Assembly: GCA_017447625.1 (NCBI GenBank)
Contig: JAFSNB010000041.1
Coordinates: 1 to 58,591, forward strand
Direction of reading: 5' to 3'
DNA length: 58,591 nucleotides
Origin: Bacteroidaceae bacterium
Lineage (GTDB): Bacteria > Bacteroidota > Bacteroidia > Bacteroidales > Bacteroidaceae
Below, piece by piece: positions 1 through 7,780 of this stretch (position 1 is the first letter of the stretch; each line of letters starts with the position of its first letter). The notes under the pieces are model-generated. The model was not told where the DNA came from. It searched no databases and worked only from the letters and a program-made list of their open reading frames with translations. Made by a program: the position numbers and the translations under genes.

Positions 1-702
1 AGAGTATGTCTTTTGCCAACTGATATTTGCTACGAAACATGATTCTCCATATATTTCATTGCAAACCTTAATAAGGTTCTCTGCCTCGCGGTCATCTATG
101 GAAATGAATATCGCCCCATCCTCGCTCAGCAAATCCTTTGCCACTTTCAAGCGTGGATAAATCATATTGAGCCAATCAGTATGGAAACGGCCATTACTCT
201 CTGTATTGGCAACAAGGCGGTTACCTTCTTCATCCTCTTGTCCGCTATTGTGCATATACTCTCCAGTTGTCTGCGAGAAGTCATCGTTATACACGAAGTC
301 ATTGCCTGTGTTATATGGCGGGTCGATATAAATCATCTTCACTTTGCCCAAATAGTTCTCGCGAAGGAGTTTCAGCACTTGCAGGTTGTCGCCCTCAATA
401 TAGAGATTCTGCGTATTATCGAAGTCCACGCTCTCCTCACGGCAGGGGCGCAGGGTGTCAGTGGTTGGTGCATTAGCCAGTCGGATGGCATTGCGCTTGT
501 CGGGCCAAGTGAACTGATAGCGTTCCTCTGCACCTTCAACTATGTCTTTCGACAATTCCTGCCTGAGTTGGTCAAAGTCGATAGCCACCTCTGGCTTCCC
601 TTCCTCGTTCAGCCGTTCCGTCAAGCAATTAGGAAACAACTCCCCTATCCGCTTTATATTCTCATCCACCATATATGTGGTTTGCATATTCAGTTTCTCC
701 AT
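1..702 (-). CDS. Type III-like adenine-specific DNA methyltransferase (Mod), 3' end off the window
   Basis: Partial: 234 codons from an ATG at 702, running off the left edge in frame. The protein carries EGDNLQVLKLL (about residues 103-113) followed by DPPYNTG at 127-133, the catalytic motif of N6-adenine or N4-cytosine DNA methyltransferases. This spacing and the N-terminal context are those of type III Mod subunits, which methylate one strand of an asymmetric site. The missing part should hold the SAM-binding FxGxG motif if this is the beta class. The gene is last in this part of the operon, 54 bases after the DUF4365 gene. A type III Res subunit would be expected further left, outside the window. 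The family call is firm; the target sequence and whether a Res partner exists cannot be seen. Confidence 0.9.
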   Translation of the reverse strand, partial: MEKLNMQTTYMVDENIKRIGELFPNCLTERLNEEGKPEVAIDFDQLRQELSKDIVEGAEERYQFTWPDKRNAIRLANAPTTDTLRPCREESVDFDNTQNLYIEGDNLQVLKLLRENYLGKVKMIYIDPPYNTGNDFVYNDDFSQTTGEYMHNSGQEDEEGNRLVANTESNGRFHTDWLNMIYPRLKVAKDLLSEDGAIFISIDDREAENLIKVCNEIYGESCFVANISWQKTYS

Positions 703-756
703 AATCGATAATATTTTGGACGTAATTTGGACGTTTTCATCTTATTTAATTTCATA

Positions 757-1929
757 TTATGATGCTTGAATTAATGAACTCCAATCAATACCAGGACAAG
801 TAACAGCATAGTACTTGTCATTGATAGCACACAACAAACAAACTTTATCATTCTTATCTCTACTTATTTTCAGTTCAGACATTCTGACATCGTCAACAAG
901 TCCTTCTTTATCAAGAGTTTTTCTTAATAACTGTGCTTCAAAAAGTAATTGTAAGATGCCATTTTGTTGAGAAGTAAAATCAATGTTATATTCTATATCG
1001 TCAATTTGTATTTTTTTGCTCTTCAGAAAGGTTTTTACAAATTCACTTGCATTCATTATGTCAGAAAGAAAAGGTGTCCCATTAAATAAGCTAACTTGTA
1101 CAAGTGTTTTCTTTTTGCTTTCAACAACAATTGACAATACATTACCAATACTATAAAAGATAGCATCATTGATTTTAATAGATTTAAATGATTCATACCA
1201 CACATGACCATCGATGGACACGTTTTTATGGCATCTACAGTTCACAATCCTTCCTTCTCTTCCACTTGGCAGTTGTATTGTGTGGTTACCAATTTCTATC
1301 GTGTTGTATATAGGAATATCAGTTCCGACATTATAATCCAAAACATCAATTAATGTTGAACCTGGTCCAGATATATTGAATGAAATTTGTTTGGAAATAA
1401 TGTTAATTGGTGACAGATTCTCTGTTTGAAAAGCACTTTGCCAGTCACGATTATTTAAAAAGTTGATACAATACCAATAAAACCTTTCAATCTCAGGAAC
1501 GGCACTAAGTTTAATACTGGTTGTTTTTTGCCCAGGTGCCTCACGAAGATATGTTTTTAATTGTTCTGGAGTTAAGAGGGCACAATAGATTTTTGATTCA
1601 TTGTTTTTTTCATTAAAACATACGACAAAATATGCTATGCCGCCATTTTTTCTGTAATGATTCAAGTCAGAAACAGGAATCTTATATTTTATGACAGGAG
1701 AAAAAGATGTTTTTGTTTTATGAATACGACCCTTGACTTGAACTTTAATTAATCTGTCTACATTTCTGTTTAGATTGTTTGTGTCACAGGAATCATACAC
1801 AACAATATCTCCATCCCATAAAGGGAATGTATTAGAAGTATCTATATACGGAACCATCTTTGTAGACCTTGACAGGTATCTATTAACTTCTGAAACGGCA
1901 AGTATTTCAACATTAACGGTTGTTATCAT
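757..1929 (-). CDS. DUF4365 domain protein, candidate PD-(D/E)XK nuclease
   Basis: 390 residues. The N-terminal part matches my recollection of the DUF4365 family. E14, the DGD at 39-41 and Q64-V-K66 are spaced like the E, D and (D/E/Q)xK residues of PD-(D/E)XK nucleases, so a nuclease role is inferred and not shown. The remaining 250 residues are unrecognised and look beta-rich. The ATG overlaps the stop of the DUF4391 gene by four bases (ATGA), which suggests translational coupling and one operon. The gene is clearly more AT-rich than its neighbours, with long A and T runs, so it may be a later insertion in the operon. It could instead be a regulatory or toxin-like partner. Family confidence is good; function is open. 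Confidence 0.75.
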   Translation of the reverse strand: MITTVNVEILAVSEVNRYLSRSTKMVPYIDTSNTFPLWDGDIVVYDSCDTNNLNRNVDRLIKVQVKGRIHKTKTSFSPVIKYKIPVSDLNHYRKNGGIAYFVVCFNEKNNESKIYCALLTPEQLKTYLREAPGQKTTSIKLSAVPEIERFYWYCINFLNNRDWQSAFQTENLSPINIISKQISFNISGPGSTLIDVLDYNVGTDIPIYNTIEIGNHTIQLPSGREGRIVNCRCHKNVSIDGHVWYESFKSIKINDAIFYSIGNVLSIVVESKKKTLVQVSLFNGTPFLSDIMNASEFVKTFLKSKKIQIDDIEYNIDFTSQQNGILQLLFEAQLLRKTLDKEGLVDDVRMSELKISRDKNDKVCLLCAINDKYYAVTCPGIDWSSLIQAS

Positions 1930-2540
1930 ACACTTAGGTGATTTTTTAGTTCTACAATCTTTTGATGCAAATCATACTTCTTTCGTGTCTGCTTTTCTGT
2001 GCGACATTGCTTTTCGAGTATTTCTATCTGTCGAAGCAACTTTTCTCGCTGCTCACGATTGATAATCTGTTCCTCGATGGTTTCTTCTGCCTGGGCATCC
2101 AAGCCCCCAATGGAAAAGATAAAGTTCTGCCAGGCATCATCAAGGGTTAAGCCTTTCAAATCAAGACTGACGAATTCGGTCTTTTGCCACTCAGACTTAA
2201 GCAGACGAGTATGGAAAACTGCGAACTGGGTTTCTTCGCCATATTGCAGGGCGAATATCATTTTCTGTCCCACTAACTTATTGAGCAATAACAAGCACTG
2301 GTCACTATACTCTTTTTGCTTCAAGATGACATGCACAAAGTAAAAGCCTGGGATGTCCTTCCCTGCTGCCAAAGTTGGCACTGTTGCTTGTGAGATACGA
2401 GCCACTATCACCATGCGACTGATGTCTGCATCGAAGCGGTTACGCTCTGCCACTTTGAGATTGAATTTCTCAAAGAAAGCCTTCTTGGGAAGAGGCTGAT
2501 TGACGACAGTAGAAGCAGGCAGTCCGAACATAGGCATCAC
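1926..2540 (-). CDS. DUF4391 domain protein of a helicase-methylase operon
   Basis: 204 residues, matching the DUF4391 family as I know it: small proteins of unknown biochemistry found next to SNF2-type helicases and type III-like methyltransferases. The first 150 residues look globular. The last 50 are a charged coiled-coil stretch (EEQIINREQREKLLRQIEIL and on to about residue 200), which could mediate complex formation with helicase or methylase. It overlaps the helicase stop by four bases at its start and the DUF4365 start by four bases at its end, so all three are probably translated together. No catalytic motif is evident. The call rests on sequence resemblance and on neighbours. Confidence 0.75.
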   Translation of the reverse strand: MMPMFGLPASTVVNQPLPKKAFFEKFNLKVAERNRFDADISRMVIVARISQATVPTLAAGKDIPGFYFVHVILKQKEYSDQCLLLLNKLVGQKMIFALQYGEETQFAVFHTRLLKSEWQKTEFVSLDLKGLTLDDAWQNFIFSIGGLDAQAEETIEEQIINREQREKLLRQIEILEKQCRTEKQTRKKYDLHQKIVELKNHLSV

Positions 2541-5500
2541 TTAATCACTAAGAAACAAATCAGTTCAAAATCATCGAGACCCACATAATGTTCTTCAAAG
2601 AGTTCTCCAGCAAAACCTTCCAAGAAACTATCTACATTCGACTGCTCCTTGACGGAGATAATCGAATTGATGGCCTTACTCAGAAGGTCGGAATATTTAC
2701 CCATCCGCAAGCCATCTCTCGTTTCCTTGTTGAGCTCTCGGCACAGCGTTACGTCTGGCTTGTCTATAGGCTTGCAAATCAGACGCATCTTGTCAAGCAA
2801 GTCTTTCGGATGCAAGTGGTCAACCTGCACTTCGCCATCATCACGGATATAGACCATGTAGAAAGGATGCAACTGGTTCTTGTGGTCGATATTCACGCCT
2901 GCGGTTCTGTTCTTCAATACGAAGATGGTACCTGCAGGAGTTTGCTGGTTACCTCGTACCACAGCATGAAGTCCGAAGGGCGTATGTTCCACATCATGAT
3001 TACCTTGCATGTATTCCAACAAGTCAAGACGGAACTCGTTTAGTCCCAAGTCCATGATGCTGACACCGCTATTCATTTCTTCCAAATCGACCACATCTTC
3101 CTTCAAGCGTTCCAATTGCAGACGACGGTATTCCAGATCATCTTTTTCTTCTGGCGAAAGAATATTGTCATCACCTGTGGCAGTCATCACCGTTACTTTC
3201 ATACGTGACTCAACACGCCCCTTTAAGTTGATGTATTCGTCGAGGGTCATGTCTGGCCAGTAGTTGACCAATTGGATTTGAGCATTAAGAGAGCCTATTC
3301 TGTCTATTCTGCCAAAGCGCTGGATAATTCGAACGGGATTCCAATGGATGTCGTAATTCAAAAGGAAGTCGCAATCTTGCAAGTTTTGGCCTTCACTAAT
3401 GCAATCGGTTGCTATCAAGACATCGATATCTTCGTGTAAATGTGGATAGATAGCTGCGCGTTCTTTTGATATTGGTGAGAAGAGTGTAAGCACTTTGTTG
3501 AAGTCGAGCTTCTCCTTCAACTTCAAGGTGCTACGGGCTTCCACATCGCCAGTTACTAATGCTACGTTTAGTCCGTACTTCGACTTGATGCGTTCTGCCA
3601 GATTGTTATACAGATATTCCGCAGTATCGGAGAAGGCTGTGAAGATAATTACCTTCTTGTTGTCGCCATTGATAGGATTGGCGAATTTATTCTGCAAATC
3701 TGCGACGAGCTGTTGCAGTTTCGAGTCATGCTCAGGAGTGATACTCTCCAACATCTTCAGCAGCAAGCAGATAATCTCCAAGTCGCCCTCTATCTCTCTC
3801 TTCCAAGATATGTCGTCCATATCCTCCAAGAGGATACGGTTTTTCTTCTTACCAATGGTGAAGTCCTGTTCGTCTTCATCTACATCGGCACTCTCGTAGT
3901 CATCTACTGATATACGACGCTCGCCATTTTGGAATCGTGCAATAGCATCGAGCGTTTCTTGCATATAGTCACGAATACGACCCAATGTCAGACGGAAAGA
4001 ATTGACAGATGATTCCAGGCGTTTCAGCAACTGGATGTTCATCAGACGCTGAATGCCTCGTTCGCGTTCTTCAATGCTCAGTCGATGGCCTGTAGAACTT
4101 TCCTCCTCATTATACTTATAGCGCAGAGTGGGTTGGATGAATGCTGAGGGTGTATAAATTGCCAGTCGGAGCATCTGCAACTGCTCAAATATCTCGTTGT
4201 AGTTGATGGCTGTGCCAAGATCTGTCAGATGAGGCTGACGGGAAATGGGCTTCAGTCGCTTGGGGAAAGTGCCAATATCTGTGGTATCGTAGTATTGCTG
4301 AATATGTTTGCGACTTCGGGCAATGGTGACTGCATCAAGCAATTTGAAGAAATCAAAGTCAAGCATTCTCAAAAGACGCTCTGTGGTACGCTCTTCTGGT
4401 GCAAAGTTTGCCCACATGTTATATGCTGCTTGTGCCTGACGGAAGATATCATCTATGCCTTTATTGGTTGGCAACAGTTCGTCGAAAGCCTTGGCCTTGC
4501 CCTCGTATGCCAGCTGAAGTTGGTTCTTCAAGTCTCCGAAGCGGTTGTTGACAGGGGTTGCTGAAAGCATAAGCACCTTAGTCTTGACACCTGTCGTAAT
4601 AACTTTGTTCATCAGTCGCAAATAGCGATTCTCACGTGGATTCTCGCCATTCTCGTCTGTTGATACCTTGCCGCCATTGCGGAAGTTATGGCTCTCGTCA
4701 ATAACAACTAAGTCATAGTTACCCCAATTGACACGTTCAAGGTCGAGGTCGTTGCTCTTTCCCTGTTCGCGACTGAGATCAGTATGATAAAGAATGTCGT
4801 AGTTCAGACGGTCTTTTGCCAACGGGTTGTTTACATAGTTTTGGCGATAAGTATTCCAGTTCTCATAAAGCTTTTTGGGACAAAGAACTAAGACCGTTCT
4901 GTTACGACTCTCGAAATATTTTATAACGGCAAGGGCAGAGAATGTTTTTCCCAAACCTACGCTGTCAGCAAGAATACAACCATTGTATTTCTCCAGTTTA
5001 TTGATGACAGCCAAGGCGGCGTCACGTTGAAAATTATAGAGTTTGTTCCAAATGGCTGAGTTTTTAAAGCCTGTTGCTTCATTCGGTAGTTCGTCCTCGC
5101 TGATGTCTTCCAGAAACTCATTGAAGATATTGTAGAGTGCAACGAAATAGAGAAATTCGGGAGCATTCTCCTTATAAGCGTTGCTTATGCTGTCTATGAC
5201 TTCATCAGTTACCACTTGCAAACGACTGGTGTCGTTCCATAGCTGATTGAAGAGGTCTATAAAACCTTTCGATGTAGGAGCCTCAAACTTGTTAATCATC
5301 GTATAGGCGTTATTGCCTTTCTCGCACCCCAGTTCTACGGTAGTGAAGCCTTCTATCGGATAATAGCTTACATCATCAAGATTGATGATACCATTCATCT
5401 TCTCATTAGTCTTGTTGGATTTGAAACAGACTTTTTCGCGAATCCATTCTGCACACTCACGGGCAATAGCCTTTTGGGTCAGTTCGTTGCGTAGCTTAAC

Positions 5501-5764
5501 CTCAAACTCAGAACCATAGAGCGTTCGCTCACGATCTAAACGGGGAATATAGAATTCACGTTGCTGCTTTGGTGTCTTCTCTGTGGTAAAGGTGGGCGAA
5601 GTAAATATGAAGCGCAGTTCCTTTATGTCCTTCAAGGCCTCTTTCAGTTCTTGAAAGGCATAAATAGAGAAACAGGAGGCCGCAATGGATAGTCGGCTTC
5701 CAGATTTCATCTGCGCTGCAAGGTCCTCGCGCAGAGTCTTATTTACGTTATTTATTAGCTCCAC
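2537..5764 (-). CDS. SNF2/DEAD-like helicase with PLD-like N-terminal domain
   Basis: 1075 residues. Residues 1-190 resemble the phospholipase-D-like region of defence helicases, but I see no HxKx4D motif, so the nuclease site looks degenerate. The motor has Walker A ADSVGLGKT at 266-274, the DESH box at 356-359, LSATP and motif VI QRFGRIDRIG at 815-824, the layout of a superfamily 2, SNF2-type translocase. The C-terminal 200 residues are family-specific. The start is a GTG at 5764; an in-frame TGA at 5786-5788 rules out a longer form, and the N-terminus matches where such proteins normally begin. It is first in the operon with DUF4391, DUF4365 and the methyltransferase, so it probably translocates on DNA in a defence complex. 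Its leader holds a large stem-loop. Confidence 0.88.
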   Translation of the reverse strand: MELINNVNKTLREDLAAQMKSGSRLSIAASCFSIYAFQELKEALKDIKELRFIFTSPTFTTEKTPKQQREFYIPRLDRERTLYGSEFEVKLRNELTQKAIARECAEWIREKVCFKSNKTNEKMNGIINLDDVSYYPIEGFTTVELGCEKGNNAYTMINKFEAPTSKGFIDLFNQLWNDTSRLQVVTDEVIDSISNAYKENAPEFLYFVALYNIFNEFLEDISEDELPNEATGFKNSAIWNKLYNFQRDAALAVINKLEKYNGCILADSVGLGKTFSALAVIKYFESRNRTVLVLCPKKLYENWNTYRQNYVNNPLAKDRLNYDILYHTDLSREQGKSNDLDLERVNWGNYDLVVIDESHNFRNGGKVSTDENGENPRENRYLRLMNKVITTGVKTKVLMLSATPVNNRFGDLKNQLQLAYEGKAKAFDELLPTNKGIDDIFRQAQAAYNMWANFAPEERTTERLLRMLDFDFFKLLDAVTIARSRKHIQQYYDTTDIGTFPKRLKPISRQPHLTDLGTAINYNEIFEQLQMLRLAIYTPSAFIQPTLRYKYNEEESSTGHRLSIEERERGIQRLMNIQLLKRLESSVNSFRLTLGRIRDYMQETLDAIARFQNGERRISVDDYESADVDEDEQDFTIGKKKNRILLEDMDDISWKREIEGDLEIICLLLKMLESITPEHDSKLQQLVADLQNKFANPINGDNKKVIIFTAFSDTAEYLYNNLAERIKSKYGLNVALVTGDVEARSTLKLKEKLDFNKVLTLFSPISKERAAIYPHLHEDIDVLIATDCISEGQNLQDCDFLLNYDIHWNPVRIIQRFGRIDRIGSLNAQIQLVNYWPDMTLDEYINLKGRVESRMKVTVMTATGDDNILSPEEKDDLEYRRLQLERLKEDVVDLEEMNSGVSIMDLGLNEFRLDLLEYMQGNHDVEHTPFGLHAVVRGNQQTPAGTIFVLKNRTAGVNIDHKNQLHPFYMVYIRDDGEVQVDHLHPKDLLDKMRLICKPIDKPDVTLCRELNKETRDGLRMGKYSDLLSKAINSIISVKEQSNVDSFLEGFAGELFEEHYVGLDDFELICFLVIK

Positions 5765-5879
5765 TAGTTCCCGTGCAATAGTTTTTCATGAGCATGCAGA
5801 CTATATCTTCAGGCTTGCTTACAGGTAACACCAAGAGACCTCAGGACACAAAAGAAGCACGCAACATAGCTCTTCTCTC

Positions 5880-6002
5880 GTATCGTGAGGTCCTCGGAAT
5901 ATACCTGAAATGCTAAGATATAAGTCATGCCCGCGCTATCGCACGAGCATCCGCTGACTTATCCGAGCATTTCATCATGAAATTTCCGAGGTTTCACGAT
6001 AC
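5880..6002 (-). promoter_or_regulatory. Nested stem-loop in the leader of the defence operon
   Basis: Pairing blocks nest around one axis: 5880-5888 with 5994-6002 (9 bp), 5892-5899 with 5984-5991 (CCTCGGAA/TTCCGAGG), 5908-5914 with 5966-5972 (AAATGCT/AGCATTT), 5920-5927 with 5955-5962 (ATAAGTCA/TGACTTAT), 5928-5930 with 5947-5949, and a GCG-CTAT-CGC tip at 5933-5942. All are perfect; the small internal loops are unpaired. It lies between the promoter at 6108-6139 and the helicase start, so the transcript should fold this way. It could act in attenuation, RNA stability or as a DNA site for a recombinase. I do not recognise it as a named RNA family. Confidence 0.6.
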
Positions 6003-6107
6003 TCTGAATAAATAGCTGATGCTATTGTTTACCATAAAGATTGATCGGGCACCTCCGCTGAGGTTGTCCATGGCTGCTTTTTGAGCCGATTTGTGCCCTT
6101 TCGGGGG

Positions 6108-6139
6108 CAAAAGTACGAATAAGCGAGCGAAATGCAAAA
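6108..6139 (-). promoter_or_regulatory. Bacteroidetes-type promoter reading toward the defence operon
   Basis: Read on the minus strand, TTTTG (6135-6139) and TACTTTTG (6108-6115) are separated by exactly 19 bases, which is the consensus layout for the Bacteroidetes housekeeping sigma factor. Transcription would run left through about 340 nt of leader into the helicase gene at 5764. No other gene lies between. Confidence 0.65.
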
Positions 6140-6445
6140 GAAAAGCCCGATTTTCTTTTCATTTCCGAGCGAAAGTACTTTCGACCGAAGGTCAAAGGTA
6201 GAATTAAAAGAGAAGAAGAGACGAATTGTTGAGCGAAGGCGAAAAAAAGAGAAAAATAATTTGCAGAGCAACGGAGTGGCAGATTGATAGAAAGAGGAAA
6301 ATTTGATGTCTTCACAAAGAAAATCCGAAAATTATTTGGCGGAATCGCAGAAAATGTGTTCCTTTGCAGAGTCAAAAGGGGAATTCGCAGAAAGGATGAC
6401 AACCTTTATGGCCTTTCAAGGTCGTTTCGAGCCCCACCTATACAG

Positions 6446-6468
6446 GCCATCACTCATAGGGTGATGGC
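6446..6468 (-). terminator. Perfect 8-bp hairpin after the small minus-strand ORF
   Basis: GCCATCAC (6446-6453) and GTGATGGC (6461-6468) enclose a seven-base loop. On the minus strand the hairpin starts five bases after the TAA at 6474-6476, as a 3' end structure would. There is no T-run, so it may protect an RNA end more than terminate by itself. Confidence 0.35.
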
Positions 6469-6473
6469 TTCGT

Positions 6474-6638
6474 TTATTCTGGAATCTGGGGTACCGTGAT
6501 GCAATACTGCACTAAATCTTGATTGGAGCGTTGAAGACCTACGGTTAGTTTGATGTTCCCATATCGCATGACCAACAGTTTCTCGAACTGCTTTTGGTTA
6601 CGAGTGTTGCGCTTGGCTGGAAGCTCTTCTACAAACAT
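6474..6638 (-). CDS. Small hypothetical protein, possibly a 5'-truncated remnant
   Basis: 54 codons from ATG (6638) to TAA. The peptide has a protein-like mix (FVEELPAKRNTRNQKQFEKL, then MRYGNIKLTVGLQRSNQDLV), unlike the surrounding low-complexity DNA. The frame remains open upstream for about 18 more codons (KITKKSLSLTEILQNA) before an in-frame TGA, without a usual start codon, so the original 5' end may have been lost. It sits just downstream of the TTCACA array and is followed by a hairpin. I do not recognise the family. It could also be chance; the opposite-strand frame over the same bases looks less protein-like. Confidence 0.35.
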   Translation of the reverse strand: MFVEELPAKRNTRNQKQFEKLLVMRYGNIKLTVGLQRSNQDLVQYCITVPQIPE

Positions 6639-6687
6639 CGCATTCTGAAGAATCTCCGTCAGGCTGAGAGATTTTTTGGTTATCTTA

Positions 6688-6938
6688 AAAGGTCTTCACA
6701 AAAGAGGGTTAATGACCTGTATATCAACAGTATAAGCAAAACAAAACCTTCACAAGATGTTCACATAACCTTCACAACCCTTCACCAAACCTTCACACGA
6801 GAAGGATGTGAAGGCTTGTGAAAGTCTGGTGAACACCTTGTGAAGGCCTTGTGAATGTTTGAACGGCTCATCCAAAACTCAAAGAAGCTTATATACAGAG
6901 AGTTAGCTACTAATTTTTCTTCTTGTGTGAAGACCTTT
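6688..6938. repeat. Phased inverted array of TTCACA/TGTGAA hexamers
   Basis: Five TTCACA-type hexamers start at 6749, 6760, 6771, 6781 (TTCACC) and 6792, and five TGTGAA-type hexamers start at 6807, 6817, 6828 (GGTGAA), 6839 and 6850. The intervals are 10 or 11 bases, one helical turn. The whole is bracketed by a perfect 13-bp inverted repeat, AAAGGTCTTCACA (6688-6700) and TGTGAAGACCTTT (6926-6938). The arrangement suggests one face of the helix bound by a repeated protein, or a long imperfect hairpin. Function unknown. Confidence 0.75.
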
Positions 6939-7153
6939 ATTATTTACGATTTCTTGAGGTTATTGAAACCAGAAGCTTGAAAGCCGAAGCCTGAAACCTG
7001 AAACTTGAAACTAAGAAGTTAATCTTCACCCTACAAATAGAACAATCGGGGGGCGGATTTGGGGCGATTTGTTGAGAGAAAAAATGACGAAATAGAACGA
7101 GAAAAAGGGCAATTTACTAAAGAAAAGGGGCGATTTTCACGAGCAAGATGCCG

Positions 7154-7239
7154 AAATTGTACAGGGTGTAACAGGCATTTGCATATGGTCGAATGACCAT
7201 TTGACCAGCATCAAAACACCATTCGACCCTGTGCAATTT
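7154..7239. repeat. Compound inverted repeat
   Basis: AAATTGTACAGGGT (7154-7167) pairs with ACCCTGTGCAATTT (7226-7239) at 13 of 14 positions, and inside it GGTCGAATG (7187-7195) pairs perfectly with CATTCGACC (7220-7228). The two inner and outer right arms overlap by three bases. It could be a binding site or the end pair of a small degenerate element; no gene lies inside. Confidence 0.5.
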
Positions 7240-7382
7240 TGGGACAAGCCCTATTATATGGGATTTTGAGCCTTTTTCCATCAAAATGCCGCTCTTGAGC
7301 GATAGATTTTTCTAGATTGACAGAAAATTCGCACAAGAAAATTGAGGATAACAAGCTGAGGGTTAAAATGTTACAACGAAAA

Positions 7383-7455
7383 CAACCCTCTGAGAATCGC
7401 GTAAATTAAGATGATGGCGATTATGCGAGCATACAGACGAATCTCAGAGGGGTTG
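7383..7455. repeat. Inverted repeat with inner stem
   Basis: CAACCCTCTGAGA (7383-7395) matches TCTCAGAGGGGTTG (7442-7455) as an inverted repeat with one bulged base. ATCGC (7396-7400) and GCGAT (7417-7421) can form an inner stem. No ORF is enclosed. Confidence 0.45.
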
Positions 7456-7561
7456 ATTGTTCGATTTGTGGGCCCCCGTGTCCCCCGGTGGGGGGAGTTG
7501 GGTTGCACGCGCGCGCGAACATTATATTAATATAAAGAAGTTTAGCTGCGCTCAACTTCTT

Positions 7562-7629
7562 TGGAAGTTAAAAGGAAGTTAAAGAGAAGTTATCGCGGTC
7601 GTTGACCGCTTGGGAGTTAAAGGGACGAA
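7562..7629. repeat. Dispersed 68-bp repeat, copy 1
   Basis: About 61 of 68 bases match the segment at 37772-37839 without gaps. The unit holds three GAAGTTAAA-like words around a perfect hairpin, GCGGTC-GTT-GACCGC (7595-7609). A further hairpin (AAGAAGTT...AACTTCTT) lies just before it. Both copies lie next to the 3' end of minus-strand housekeeping genes (gapA and prs). Confidence 0.7.
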
Positions 7630-7740
7630 ACTTGAGCTAATATATAAGATTTGGAGTAGGAGAAGTTAGAGGAAGATAGAGGAAGTATAGAAAGTATAGG
7701 AAGATAGAAGGAGATAAAAGAAGAAAGAAGAATATATAAA

Positions 7741-7780
7741 ATGCAAAACCGCCCGACAATATGTCAGACGGCTTTGCATT
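7741..7780 (-). terminator. gapA terminator
   Basis: ATGCAAA at 7741-7747 pairs with TTTGCAT at 7774-7780, with further pairs CCG/CGG and GACA/TGTC around an ATA loop. On the minus strand it follows the gapA stop by about 40 bases and leads into a T-rich stretch (TTTTGCATTTTATA). Confidence 0.6.

Noticed and set aside
1-5764. BREX or DISARM system
   Set aside because: No PglZ, BrxL, DrmA or DrmB features; the helicase, DUF4391 and Mod set is different.
6425-6470. tRNA 3' end (GGTCGTTTCGAGCCCC followed by a hairpin)
   Set aside because: T-loop-like, but no matching acceptor, anticodon or D arms could be built upstream. It may at most be a relic of an integration site.
6594-6821. 75-codon plus-strand frame over the TTCACA array
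   Set aside because: Its end (VHITFTTLHQTFT) only mirrors the hexamer repeats and its start is antisense to the more protein-like minus frame.
6688-6938. CRISPR array
   Set aside because: Words are six bases with spacers of four to five bases, and they change orientation at the centre. No cas genes.
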